DNA of 64,000 nt. Origin: Typha latifolia (lineage: Eukaryota; Streptophyta; Magnoliopsida; Poales; Typhaceae). Shown in pieces: positions 1 through 10,300 of the stretch. The stretch spans positions 11,408,001 to 11,472,000 of the forward strand of contig CM034105.1 of the NCBI GenBank assembly GCA_019914945.1, written 5' to 3'. The stretch's first letter is position 1; every line of letters starts with the position of its first letter. The notes beneath the pieces are model-generated. The model ran no database searches and had not been told where the DNA came from. It saw nothing but the letters and a program-made list of their open reading frames with translations. The position numbers and the translations under genes were made by a program.

Positions 1-2056
1 TGTGTATACTTGCTCAATCTGTCAACCACCACAAAGATAACGAAATAACCACGTACCAACGGAAGACCCTCTATGAAATCCATAAAAATGTCTTCCTAAA
101 TACGGTCCTGTATAGATAAAGGTTGTAGTAATCCGGTCAGTTTCAATGTGGTTGCTTTAGCCTTTTAACAGACTTCGCAAGCACGAATAAAACTCCTCAC
201 ATCCCGCCTCAATCCTGGCCACGTGCCACTCTGAGATATCTTCCTATAAGTTCTCAAGAAGCCCTCATGACTAGCCTCTGGATTTTGGTGGAAGTGTTTC
301 AACAATTTCTGCCGCAATCCATTATTTGCGGGTACCCGAATGCATCCGCGGTCCAACAACAAATTGCCTCGGTTCTCCAACTCTAGATGGCGCTCCAGAT
401 CATCAATCACCTCCTGTAACAATCTCAAAACATCTGGGTCAGATGTACATGCATACCTTAGCTCGTCAAGGAAAGAAAAGGTAGGAGAAGAATAGGCTGC
501 AAGCTTGGCGGTATCAGGTTGGTGCGATAGTGCATCTGCCGCTCTATTTTTCGTTCCCTTATTGTATTGGATTTCATAATCATACCCCAGCAATTTTGTG
601 ACCCATCTGTGCTGTGTCGGAGTGTGTATGCGCTGTCCAATAAAGTATGAAAGGCTCAGTTGATCGGTTCGTATAATGAATCGTCTATCAATCAAATAAG
701 ACCTCCACTTTATCACCGCTTGCAGAATTGCTAACATCTCTCTCTCATAAGTCGATAATTGCTGAGATTTTTTGTGATAAAATCTTATTAAGAAAGGCTA
801 TGGGACGTCCTCCTTGCATTAGTACATCTCTTATGCCACTTCCAATGTATCACATTCCACAATGAACTCTTTGATGAAGTCTGGTAGCGCTAAAATGGGC
901 GTCGTCGTCAATGCTATTTTCAATTTTTCAAAGGTTGTAGTGGTTTCATCCGTCCATCTAAAAGAGTCCTTCAACAAAGAAGTGAGAGGAGCAGCGATCT
1001 TGCCATACCCGGCGATGAAGCGGCGATAATATCCGGTCAGCCCCAAAAATCCTCTTAATCCGGTGGTGGTAGTAGGAATAGAACAAGTGGTCATGCATGC
1101 CACCTTTTGAGGATCCGTTGTTACATCTTCCGCTGAGATAATGTGGCCTAAATACTCCACTTGTAGTACTCCCCATAGGCACTTGGACTTATTGATCTTC
1201 AATTGGTTTTGCTTCAATAAATTCAGCACATCCTCCAAATGCCGCCAATGCTCCAATTCAGTCCTGCTATACACTAAAAAATTGTCAAAAAATACCAAGA
1301 CATACCTTCGCAATAGAGGCCGAAATATATCATTCATAAGGTTTTAAAAAGTAGTTGGAGCATTGGTGAGACCAAAAGACATCACCTAGAACTCGTAATG
1401 CCTGTCCGAAGCCCGAAATGCAGTTTTGTGCACATCCGCTGGATAAATTCTAATTTGATGATACCTGGCTCTTAAGTCAAGCTTGCTGAATATAGTCGCC
1501 CCTGCAAGCTCGTTCAACAGCTCCTCTATAACCGGAATGGAATACCGGTCCTTGACGGTAATGGCGTTTAGTGTCCGATAGTCGACACAAAAACGCCATG
1601 TCTCGTCCTTTTTTCACATCAATAAAACGGGGGATGAGTATGAGCTATGACTTGGTTGAATGAGGTCTTGCGCCAATATCTCGGCTACTATCTTGGAGAT
1701 AACTTCCTTTTGCACATGCGGATATTGATATGGCCTCACGTTCGCTGGCGCAGCCCCGTGCACAATCTTTATGCGGTGGTCCGCCGTTCTCCTTAGTTCA
1801 AGTCTAAACCTTTGTGCATGTTGATCATCTTCTCTAAATCCTCGAGCATGTCCATCACCATCTCCAAAGGGATCAATCTCATCCTCAAAGTGCCAATCCT
1901 CCTTATCGACAAAGCTCACCGGTGTCGCACGCCTCTCGGGTTCCACCACCGCCAGTCTTGGGTTTTGTAACGGAAGTGGGAGATGATGTGTACGCATGGG
2001 TAAGAGGGGATCATTGATACTCACATGTGGTACCTGGACCTGTGGGGCATCGGTTC
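1..2056 (-). pseudogene. gypsy pol remnant: RT, RNase H, integrase N-terminus
   Basis: Polyprotein remnant read from 2056 down to base 1. 2024-1614 holds the RT entry region (RTADHRI, then NVRPYQYP and SSYSSPVLL). It is followed by stops and frameshifts across the palm domain. 1337-831 holds the RT core and the RT/RNase H connection (LGFLGLTGYYRRF-like segment). The catalytic FFDD motif reads FFDN, so one of the paired aspartates is lost. 737-165 holds the end of RNase H (RTDQLSLSYF, AADALSH) and the integrase zinc-binding HHCC region ending in RACEVC. The first 164 bases continue into the integrase core but carry in-frame stops. No intact frame crosses the region. Confidence 0.9.
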
Positions 2057-2140
2057 GATGAGGTCATAGTTTCCAGTTTTGACCGATCCCGAGTGGGATC
2101 GGCCGAAACGGATTGGGATTGGCCATAGCCGATCCCTAGC

Positions 2141-2145
<5 letters not shown>

Positions 2146-2193
<48 letters not shown>
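2146..2193. repeat. (AG)n microsatellite
   Basis: About 24 dinucleotide repeats inside the Mutator-like element, followed by degenerate GA-rich sequence. Confidence 0.95.
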
Positions 2194-2197
<4 letters not shown>

Positions 2198-4686
2198 GAG
2201 AGAGTGAGGGAGAGGGAAAGATTAAAAAAAAGAGGGTGAGAGAAAAAAAAAAGGAAGAGAGTGAAACACCCTAACCTCCAAATACACGTGTAAACCGCGT
2301 GGGTAAATCCTCCCACGCGGTACATCACATGACCTGTCAGTACAAGGATTCCACAAGGCACACAACCACATAAATTCACCATAAAACTCAACTAAAGGAG
2401 TCCGGATACAAATTCCACAGGCCACAACAAGCCTTCCAAATATACATCCAAAATATTATGTTAAAGTCCAAAAAGATACAACATCATCATCATACCCTCG
2501 CAGGGGCTTAATACAACTACGTACGTACTAAAAAGAAAGAAAGCGGCTACTCCTCGCTACCCGCACCTGCGTCCCCTAGCTCTGAAATAATATGCCACGA
2601 GGGGTGAGCTTACAGCCCAGCGAGTAGGATTCATACAATCTAAAATAATGACATCACAGGTGTATATCCAATGTATGCCTAAATTTGCTAACGATAACGA
2701 CATGCTTATTTAAAATGACTTACCACAATTTACTAAGTCAATGCAGTTGATAAAGATTACCAAACATATTATGATCAGTTCACACAGATATAAAGTTTGA
2801 GACAATCTCTTATTCGTACACATCTCAATCATAGGTTTACATGTTATGCATAGCAATAAAATAGCAGTTTAGTCATCTCATGTCTACCAAAACAATAATC
2901 ATACTTATCATCGCTTACCGAGCTATTCACCACACAGGGTAAATACTCCTACGAGACAATCATCCATCATCACATACATCGAGGGGGGGATATATACACA
3001 TCTAGCGGTAATGTCACCTACACGTGTATGGCGACACTACATGTGACCGGTTGTCTGTGGCCATCAGACTCAGGACCCCGGTCGTAAGCCCATATCTCAC
3101 TCTCTCTAAATCATCACCGTCCTCGGCGGGAGAATCAGGAGCCCTCGGCTCATCAACCGACGCCCTAACCCTGCGTCGTCGGGTACCGCTAGAGTTATAT
3201 CCCCGCCTCACAATCATGTTCTTCTATCATTATGATCTAGTCCTAACTATGCAGTATAACTACCTGAATGCCACACAGGCTTCCCGACCTCAGGTGTAGG
3301 CCGCTAATAGTATAGACATATATGATACACTCTGCCCTTAACCTTGGGCTGAGTGAGTAGGGGTACTGCCTAGTCAGAATTCGACTACTAATGATAGGTG
3401 GAAGTGGTGCAGTGTTTATGCGTGTATAAAGCATGTTATAGTCATCATGATCATTACAGTCCATATTCACAGCAATCATACATCTATGCAACGGTATACC
3501 ATACAGGACACATGTAAAGCATTATCATACACATTATCTTTCTCATGATACTATCTTGAAGCAGATTATAAATAACTACATATGCAAAAGATATAACGGG
3601 GAGTACCAACTGCATGCATTAATACCGACATTTCCCTCTTTTGTATCATGTTATTCTAGATTTGTATAACTCTACTCGCCCAGGGGTCTCCACGGTAAGG
3701 TAAAACTCGTCGCCTAGTCCAGGGATCCCAAAATCTTCCTCACGCGGTGTCAATCCTATTAATTCACGCAAGTAAAGTCATTAGCGAACTAATAGAATTA
3801 ATTATCTTATTAGCACATTTATGTTTGGTACGAGTCAAGGGTATCCTAGGAATCTTATATTATCCCAAAATTAAGGATCAGGCTAATCAAATTAGGTGAA
3901 AATGGTAAACAGAGTTATAGGGTCCAAATGGCCCCAAATGGGCTAGGCTAGAGGCAAAAGGGTAGGCCCAAACCCAACCCACAAGCAATAGGGCCTTAGT
4001 GGGCTGGGGGCCCGCCCACGACCCACCAAGGTTGGAATAGTGGGCTACTGCATCGCAGCCCACTCCCACAATGGGCTAATGGGGCAGCCCACCCACCACC
4101 CGGATCTAAGGGGTGGGGTGCGACTGCGACCCACCCGAGTCTTGGTGGGCGCGGCCCGCAGCAGCCCCACCCAAACCGGGCCGGTGGGCTGCGGCCCGCA
4201 CCCCACCCTGGACCAGGCCGGGGTGGGCTGCGTCCGCAGCCCACCCCAAGGGATTAGTGGGGCTGCGGTGGTCTGCGGCCCACAAGCGGGGGAAAATGGG
4301 TGGGGTTTAACCCCCCCACCCCTCCACCTCATCTCCTTCCACCCCGATGGAAGGAGGGTGAGGCGAGGAGGAAGCGCCCACGAGGCTGCGGGGACGCGGC
4401 ACAAGGCGGCGCGCGAGGACGGTGGCGCAGGCGCAGGCGCGCGGCGGCAAGGGTCCGGCACAGCACGAGGCCGAGGAGGGGAAGGAGAAAGGGAAGAAAA
4501 GAAGGAGGTTTACCGGAGGGGGGGGAGTCGGCGGCTGTCGGCGACCACGAGGGAGGGAGAGAGAAGAAGAAGAAAGGTTGCGGTGAGGGAAGGAAGGGAT
4601 AAGGGAGATGGGGGGAAGGGTGGCGTGCACGGCAAGGAAGGGAAGAGAAGAAGAAAAGGAAAGAGGGAGGGTGGCAGGGTGGCAGG

Positions 4687-4715
4687 CCGACGCACGTGCT
4701 CGGCACGTGCGTCGG
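4687..4715. repeat. Perfect GC-rich hairpin near the LTR end
   Basis: CCGACGCACGTGC, loop TCG, then GCACGTGCGTCGG: 13-bp arms with a 3-base loop. It sits about 75 bases inside the LTR terminus, separated from it by an (AT)n tract and a T-run. Hairpins occur at comparable positions in the LTRs at 58-64 kb. Confidence 0.85.
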
Positions 4716-4722
4716 TCAGGGG

Positions 4723-4723
<1 letters not shown>

Positions 4724-4774
<51 letters not shown>
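4724..4774. repeat. (AT)n microsatellite followed by a T-run
   Basis: About 17 AT repeats and then roughly 17 T residues, just inside the end of the solo LTR. Confidence 0.95.
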
Positions 4775-5156
4775 AATTTGGGGTGTTACAGAGAGAGTGA
4801 GGGAGAGGGAAAGATAAAAAAAAGGGTGAGAAAGAGAGAGAGAGAAAGATAGAAAAAAAAGAGTATGGGAGAGAATGGATACTTTAGACTAACAGTTAAA
4901 GGGATAGGAAAGAAGAGAGGGAGGAAGATAAATTTTTACTTTTTAGGCTTTATATGTGAGTACTTATTATTTCTTATTTTCTTATAATTTTTTCTAAATT
5001 TTTAGAAATTTCTCAACTTTTTTTAATAATATTTAGAATTTTATTTAATTAAAATAGTCCAATCCGATACATGCGGCCGATACGCCTGATACGTATCGTT
5101 TTTCCGGACTGCTGATTCCGATCCCAATACCGATTTTTGGAACCTTGGATGAGGTC

Positions 5157-5469
5157 CCACCGTTGGTCTTTCTTGAGGCACCGATCGTCGTCGAGGAGAT
5201 GACGAAGCCGATCGGTTCATGACATATTTCTTTAAATCATTATGATCGTTTTGCATTGCGTCAACTCTATGCAACAATGTTTGGAATATGCCCCTAAGTT
5301 CATCCGCCAAACCCATATTCACACCCATGGACGTTGGTTGACTCGGTCCTGCCGTGGTTGCTAAAAAAGAATCAACCTCACAGTTAGGGTTATCGTGGGT
5401 TGAATCTTCCCTTGTCGGTGTGCTCTCCATTGGTCTCTTTGTTGATATCATCTTTCTTATTTCCACCAT
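5157..5469 (-). pseudogene. gypsy gag N-terminal fragment
   Basis: An open frame on the minus strand starts about 20 bases after the primer binding site, where gag normally begins. It encodes a hydrophilic segment of roughly 105 residues (MVEIRKMIST..., a DELRGIFQTLLHRVDAM helix, then an Arg/Ser-rich stretch RSASSSPRRRS). The frame then enters the inserted element at 5147. The C-terminal capsid, zinc knuckle and protease expected downstream are absent from the window. The assignment rests mainly on position between the primer site and RT. Confidence 0.7.
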
Positions 5470-5491
5470 TAATGGAGGTTTGATGTTCGCC

Positions 5492-5505
5492 TGGCTCTGA
5501 TACCA
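5492..5505 (-). promoter_or_regulatory. Primer binding site for initiator Met-tRNA
   Basis: The minus strand reads TGGTATCAGAGCCA, matching the 3' end complement of plant initiator tRNA-Met used as primer by many gypsy and copia elements. It lies three bases inside the end of the LTR, which ends ...CCCATCA. This fixes the element orientation and the inner LTR border. Confidence 0.9.
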
Positions 5506-5508
5506 AAT

Positions 5509-6317
5509 TGATGGGTTACGGTACCAAAAGATCGGCTATGGAATGATTTCTTCAAGATCTGGATTTATTATAAGAATCAGTTCGCGCAACCGTGGAAAAA
5601 TATTTGTCAAATATTCTCCTGTAGTTAGAAAATTATGAAACCAAGTAAATTAGATTCGTAACTCCCTGATCTACAATTTTCGTATATATGCCCTTCGCAG
5701 ATTCGAATTGCAACTGGGACGAAAACACGAAATAATGCGGGTGATGGTGGTGGTGACGGATGGAGTGGAAGTTAGGGTTTTGGATGATTATGGAGATGAA
5801 GGTGGATGGTGGATGTGGTTAAGGGATATAGACAAAAGTGAAGAAGTGGTCGAGATCCCAAAGAAGAGGGAGGACTTGATAGATGAGGGAGATTAAAAGT
5901 TAGGAGAGACCTTGCCAATGGTAAAGGTGAAAGGTTGGTGAAAAGGGAGGAGGAAGAGAGAATAGAGAGAAGATAGGAGGCAAGAAATCAATAATCTTAT
6001 TGTATTATGAATTTGGCTGCCATCCACACCTTTATAAAGGCTAGCCAAAAGCCCCAATAATAATAATTAACCTTAATCCTAGTGCAATCCCGCCGATCGT
6101 GTTCGAACGCGCCCGATCGCATTCGAATGCATAAAATACGTTCTCTGTATGTGCGAACGCGATGCAGGCGTTCGAACGCGCCCGATCGCGTTCGACCACA
6201 CTTTTCGCATCCTCTATATTTCCGAACCTGATGCAGGCGTTCGTAAGGGCGTTCGAACGCGACACCTCATGCGTTCGAACACGACCTACATGAATTTTAT
6301 TTTAATAAAAATAATCA
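5509..6317 (-). repeat. 5' LTR of the gypsy element
   Basis: The inner border at 5509 is fixed by the primer binding site. The outer border is estimated at 6317 because TGAT...ATCA would then be matching LTR termini. A nearer border at 6290 (TGTAGG) is possible, and the partner LTR lies outside the window. The upstream part (6105-6285) contains repeated TTCGAACGCG and CGATCGCG palindromes. A TATA box is at 6031-6040. The inner part, 5509 to about 6005, is purine-rich and would be R-U5. Confidence 0.65.
6031..6040 (-). promoter_or_regulatory. LTR TATA box
   Basis: The minus strand reads CCTTTATAAAGG, a near-perfect plant TATA box, about 30 bases upstream of an AT-rich possible R-region start near 6005. 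It is the only clear core promoter signal in the LTR. Confidence 0.55.
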
Positions 6318-7351
6318 ACTAATGCAATTAGAAAAGTACCTAACTAAATGTATTAGAAAGTTGCCATCCTTATCTCTTTACCAAACTATTTCCATGCCTA
6401 GGGAGCTTTCTCTATTGGTTGCTCCTTTACTACATAAGTCTAAACTGTGACCAAGATGGTAAACTACTCTTGTTCCAACTGCTAACTGGGCATATAACAA
6501 GTCCTATTCTGTGATTTCACTTTTACTGAGAATTGGCACCAATATTTGGAGTGTTGATGTCAAGTTGAATTCTAGTTATAAACTTCTGTCAGATTTTTGA
6601 AGTCTTCTCATCTTTTGACTTATAACCTTTAGTCGACTTCTTTTGTGTTTTTGTTTGGAAAGGATTGGTTGATGAGACACTTATTTAATTAGAAATTTAT
6701 AAATTCACAAAAAACTGAGTTTTTTAGTTTCCCTGTTATCTCAACTATGATGTCTTCATATGCAGGTTTGGGTATTTGCAAGAACAATATGTCGTTTACA
6801 ATGTTTGCACCTTTGATGGGTCATGCAGAGTACATAGAAAGCCAAACCCTAACTATAATATATATTGTAGAGTTCAATACAAAATTACAGACAACATTTT
6901 ATGGATTGCAAGGATTACAGTGTTTTTTTTTTGTGCTCTTAAGTCAGTTGGAGACTCTATCTGGAGTCTTCTTGAAGAAAGCGCGAAGATCTTGTATGTA
7001 CATTAGGATTTTATATATAGTCGCATCTAAGCTACATATAAGCCATTTCTCGTTGGAAAAACCTGTTGACTCCCAAAAACACATGGTTAGCTTTATTACT
7101 CAACCTTTTCTACCGGTTACATATGAACTAATCAGCATGAGACAAATCATTATAAGTTCCACTGACAACCATTGACAAGTTCACATGGTAATCAAATATG
7201 AGACTTAAAATTTCTCTATTTGTTTTTTTCGTGATAAATTTATCTATTTTGCACACTGATCTCATAATGATGCTTCACTACATTTTTGAGTTCTCTAGAT
7301 ATAAAATTTGGTAGCTTATTGTTGTCATGTTATATTCTGATTTGCTTGCAG
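6318..7351. other. No gene recognised between gypsy LTR and GCS1 exons
   Basis: AT-rich sequence. A 142-codon plus-strand frame at 6747-7175 has no recognisable domain and codon use unlike the neighbouring exons. I treat the stretch as intron or intergenic DNA upstream of the first visible GCS1 exon. Confidence 0.5.
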
Positions 7352-10300
7352 TACTGAAATCTGACGTATATTTGAGTAATTTGAGCTTCTTAGAAGTTTT
7401 ACCAACCATCCTTTGGTTCCCAGGGAAAGACAGTGGTACCTTCTATTGGCATGGGAGAGACAATATAACAACAAAGGAATTGAATCCTAAGGTTTGATTG
7501 CTTGATCTTGCACAAAACATTCCGAGTATGAGCTCCCTTTTCATTTTGATAACCATTAGTATTCTTTATTGTTGTCCTTCATATGCTTGTGAATATGTGA
7601 GATGCTTCTAATATATTGCCTCTTGCTTGATTATACAAAAATTTAACAAAACTAAATAGACTAAGATCTTAGTGACCAAAAGACTGAATAATGTACTCAA
7701 GATATTATGGAAAATATATGAAAGATATGAATAGCTGGTTCAACAGTGAAAAATATCTCACAGTGCTTGAAACAAGTCGGCGACATAGTTACCCATTTGA
7801 CTCACCTGCTCACAAAGTTATATATCCAAAACACTATCTTTCAAATAACTTGTGAGTTATGACAAGTTGATAAATATACCAAACTTGCACTGCTCATCTG
7901 TATGATCCTTATATTTTGAAGAAAAGGATCAGTATGGTCCTCATACTGATTTGTGTCTTTCACAATTATCAGAGATCTTATTGAAGTGTAATGTGACGCA
8001 CTAACTACAAGGACAATCATAACAGTTTTTGCAAGTTTTTTTTTCTCTGTAGCAATTCACTCACCAGCAAATTAATTGCTTTCAATTTTATTGGGGTCGT
8101 ATTCCAGTTGAGGTTTTTGAATTTCCTTTGGAACTAATCAATTTTTTTCACCTTTTCTGGACTTTCAGAATAATTTGTGTCTCTCAGTCAAGCTTCACTA
8201 ATTTCATTGGTGAATAATTTTGTGTTGATTGTTCTTTCTAGCAGAATAGTAGCTGGCATTCCAGCCAAGAATTGATAACTAGGTTGAATCTTGCTTCTTT
8301 TTTCCAACTTAAACTTGTATTTTTTGTCACTTTGGAATAGCCAATAGTGGACACCTACCACTTTTTAAGATTATCTTTTATTCGAGTAGTCCTCTAATCT
8401 CTTTTGTTTACACTATCTAACCTTATCAGATATCTGAAGTAGGCAAAATTAGCAAACTAGGGAGGAATTTTGGCATATTTTCAGACCTTTTTTTTAGGAC
8501 TACTTGTGGAATAGTTAATATAACCAAGGACAATACTCTAAGGGATTAAAGTAACTACTGTGATATTTGTATCATTTTTAGAGAACAAGGCACAGATCGG
8601 TCCAAAGCGAGCTGCCTGCAGCTTAAAGTCAAATTCTCGTTTGCAGGCTTTCTAGGCCTCTAAAAGCAGATCTGTTAACATATGGTATGGTTATGGTCTA
8701 ATACTTCATCAACTACTCTCATGAACTATACAAACGACATATAAAAGTAGACTGTAGAGTATAGAGTATGAGAAAAGAAAGAGATACATGTCTAAGTAGA
8801 AGTATGAAGCTTTTATGATACATAATTCAGTACCGGAAGCATATTTTGTCACAATTTGCCATTTTTTAATTTTTGTAGTCCCAAACTAAACTATCTCAAA
8901 GGCTCAAACAAGTTTCACTAGATTCCAGTTAAATCGTTTAATTCCAGTTCCTGCCTGGCAGACTCTGACATCTGGCTTGGATGACTATCCTCGTGCATCT
9001 CACCCTAATGATGAAGAGCGCCATGTAGACCTAAGATGTTGGATTCTTCTTGCTGCAGATTGCATGCATTCAATTGCCGAACTTCTTAGAATAGAAAGTG
9101 GTTTAGAAAAGGTATCGTAGTGTATGCTATCACTGGAGAACATCGTGTATATTTCTTAAGACTAAGTAGCCTTTTTGATGGAAATTGTGCAGGCTTATTT
9201 TATGATGTCGAAACAGCTTTCGAACTTTGATATTCTAAATCAGGTATAGCTTCTTGCTGTTAAATTTCTTCCTTTGCTGATAATGTTCTAAATTAAGATA
9301 TTAATTTAATGTTCATCTTACGCATTTGCTTGAAGCAATTCATGCCCTATGGAATCATATTACAGAATACAGAAAATATCTTTGTTTTGTAAACTGCAAA
9401 TGGATCTATAGTCATATTAAAGCTGCCATTGCTATTATGTTCTTTTTCATTATCTACCTTATTGAGCAATGTGTAACTATATTTTAGGACTTCAATTTGT
9501 CGTAATGAACCCAGCCATGAGGGCAAACTCAATCCCATTGAGTTCGGTGCCTAGAGAGGTCAGGGGCATTTACATCCAGCCCCTTGTCTAGTTATCTTTT
9601 TATTTTATCTTTGTAATTGCTTATTAGTTTGCTTTTGCTGTTTAGACTCCATGTTAGGTGCATTTGCTTATGTGTATTAGTCACTGCTTATGTTAATGAG
9701 ATGTTGCTTAGGTGGATTAGAGTCAAGTTAGGGAGCCACCTATAAATGTTGTGGTCTGCACCTGAATTGGGCATCTTTGGATTGTTGAAACCCTAGTTAG
9801 TCTATCTCTCTTTCTCTCTCAATCCTCCACTCTTGTTTGTCTCTTAAACATTTCACCACCACCTACCGTATCGATGCCACCCCATCACTACCGGTCTACC
9901 ATCACCATTCCACACTTTTTCTTTCTATCTTTTTATCCGACTCCTTCACTTTCTCTCTCTCTTTAGCCTCTCCTCTCTCTTTCTCTCTGACCCTATTACT
10001 ACAATAATATTTTTGCGATAGTAACATAGTGCGAGAGAGAAGGGGAGGAAGAGAGAGGGTGGAATAAAGATGAGGGAAAAGGCTAGAGAGAGAATAGAGA
10101 GAGGGAGTGATTGAAAGAAAAAAAAAGATGGGAGAGAGAATTATTTTATATGTGTGAGAGAGAGCAGTACTTTTTTAATTTTTAGATTTTATTTGAAAGT
10201 TATTTATATTTATCTATTTATCTATTATTGATTTCTAAAATTTTGATTTTTTTTCAGTATTTCAAAATAATTTTTAGAATTTTAATGTAATTAAAAAATA

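Larger units (their letters stand above)
2262..4790. mobile_element. Solo LTR (2.5 kb, TGAAACACCC...GGGTGTTACA)
   Basis: The sequence starts TGAAACACCC and ends GGGTGTTACA, inverted LTR-type termini, and is flanked by GAGAG on both sides. That 5-bp duplication is weak evidence here because the surroundings are GA-rich. The flanking 40-bp GA-rich stretch at 2201-2240 recurs at 4793-4831, which looks like a local repeat older than the insertion. Its architecture (GC-rich and purine-rich block near one end, terminal hairpin, long AT-rich remainder, and a CCACAGGCCACAACAA motif) matches the nested LTRs at 58-64 kb, so it is probably a diverged member of the same family. Its long frames are composition artefacts. 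Confidence 0.7.
2066..5147. mobile_element. Mutator-like non-autonomous element inserted in the gypsy element
   Basis: GATGAGGTC occurs at 2057-2065 and again at 5148-5156, a perfect 9-bp target duplication as made by Mutator-like elements. The ends are imperfect inverted repeats: the left end has AGTTTCCAGTTTT then CCGAT, and the right end inverted has AGGTTCCAAAAATCGG followed by TTGGGATCGG. Without the solo LTR nested inside (2262-4790) the element is only about 550 bp. It is GA-rich inside and has no transposase. A related right half occurs at about 10020-10407. Confidence 0.75.
1..6317 (-). mobile_element. Degenerate Ty3/gypsy LTR retrotransposon, 3' end beyond the window
   Basis: Reading the minus strand, the order is 5' LTR (about 6317-5509), primer binding site, gag N-terminus, RT, RNase H and integrase, which is the gypsy order. 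The 3' LTR would lie left of base 1. The element carries a foreign insertion at 2066-5147 (separate entry). Excising that insertion and one copy of its 9-bp target duplication makes the gag-side and RT-side reading frames continuous, so the insertion came later. Even then gag runs almost directly into RT: the rest of gag and the protease are missing, an older internal deletion. Stops and frameshifts occur throughout, so it is not autonomous. The clade is not assigned. Confidence 0.9.

Noticed and set aside
4040..4852. Long GC-rich frames on both strands (270, 138, 125 codons)
   Set aside because: They lie inside the solo LTR, are low-complexity (Pro/Arg/Gly runs), run into (AT)n and GA repeats, and have counterparts on the opposite strand. 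They are composition artefacts.
6747..7175. 142-codon frame upstream of GCS1 exons, considered as a missing exon
   Set aside because: It does not match glucosidase I segments that should precede the first exon, and it lacks convincing splice borders in frame.
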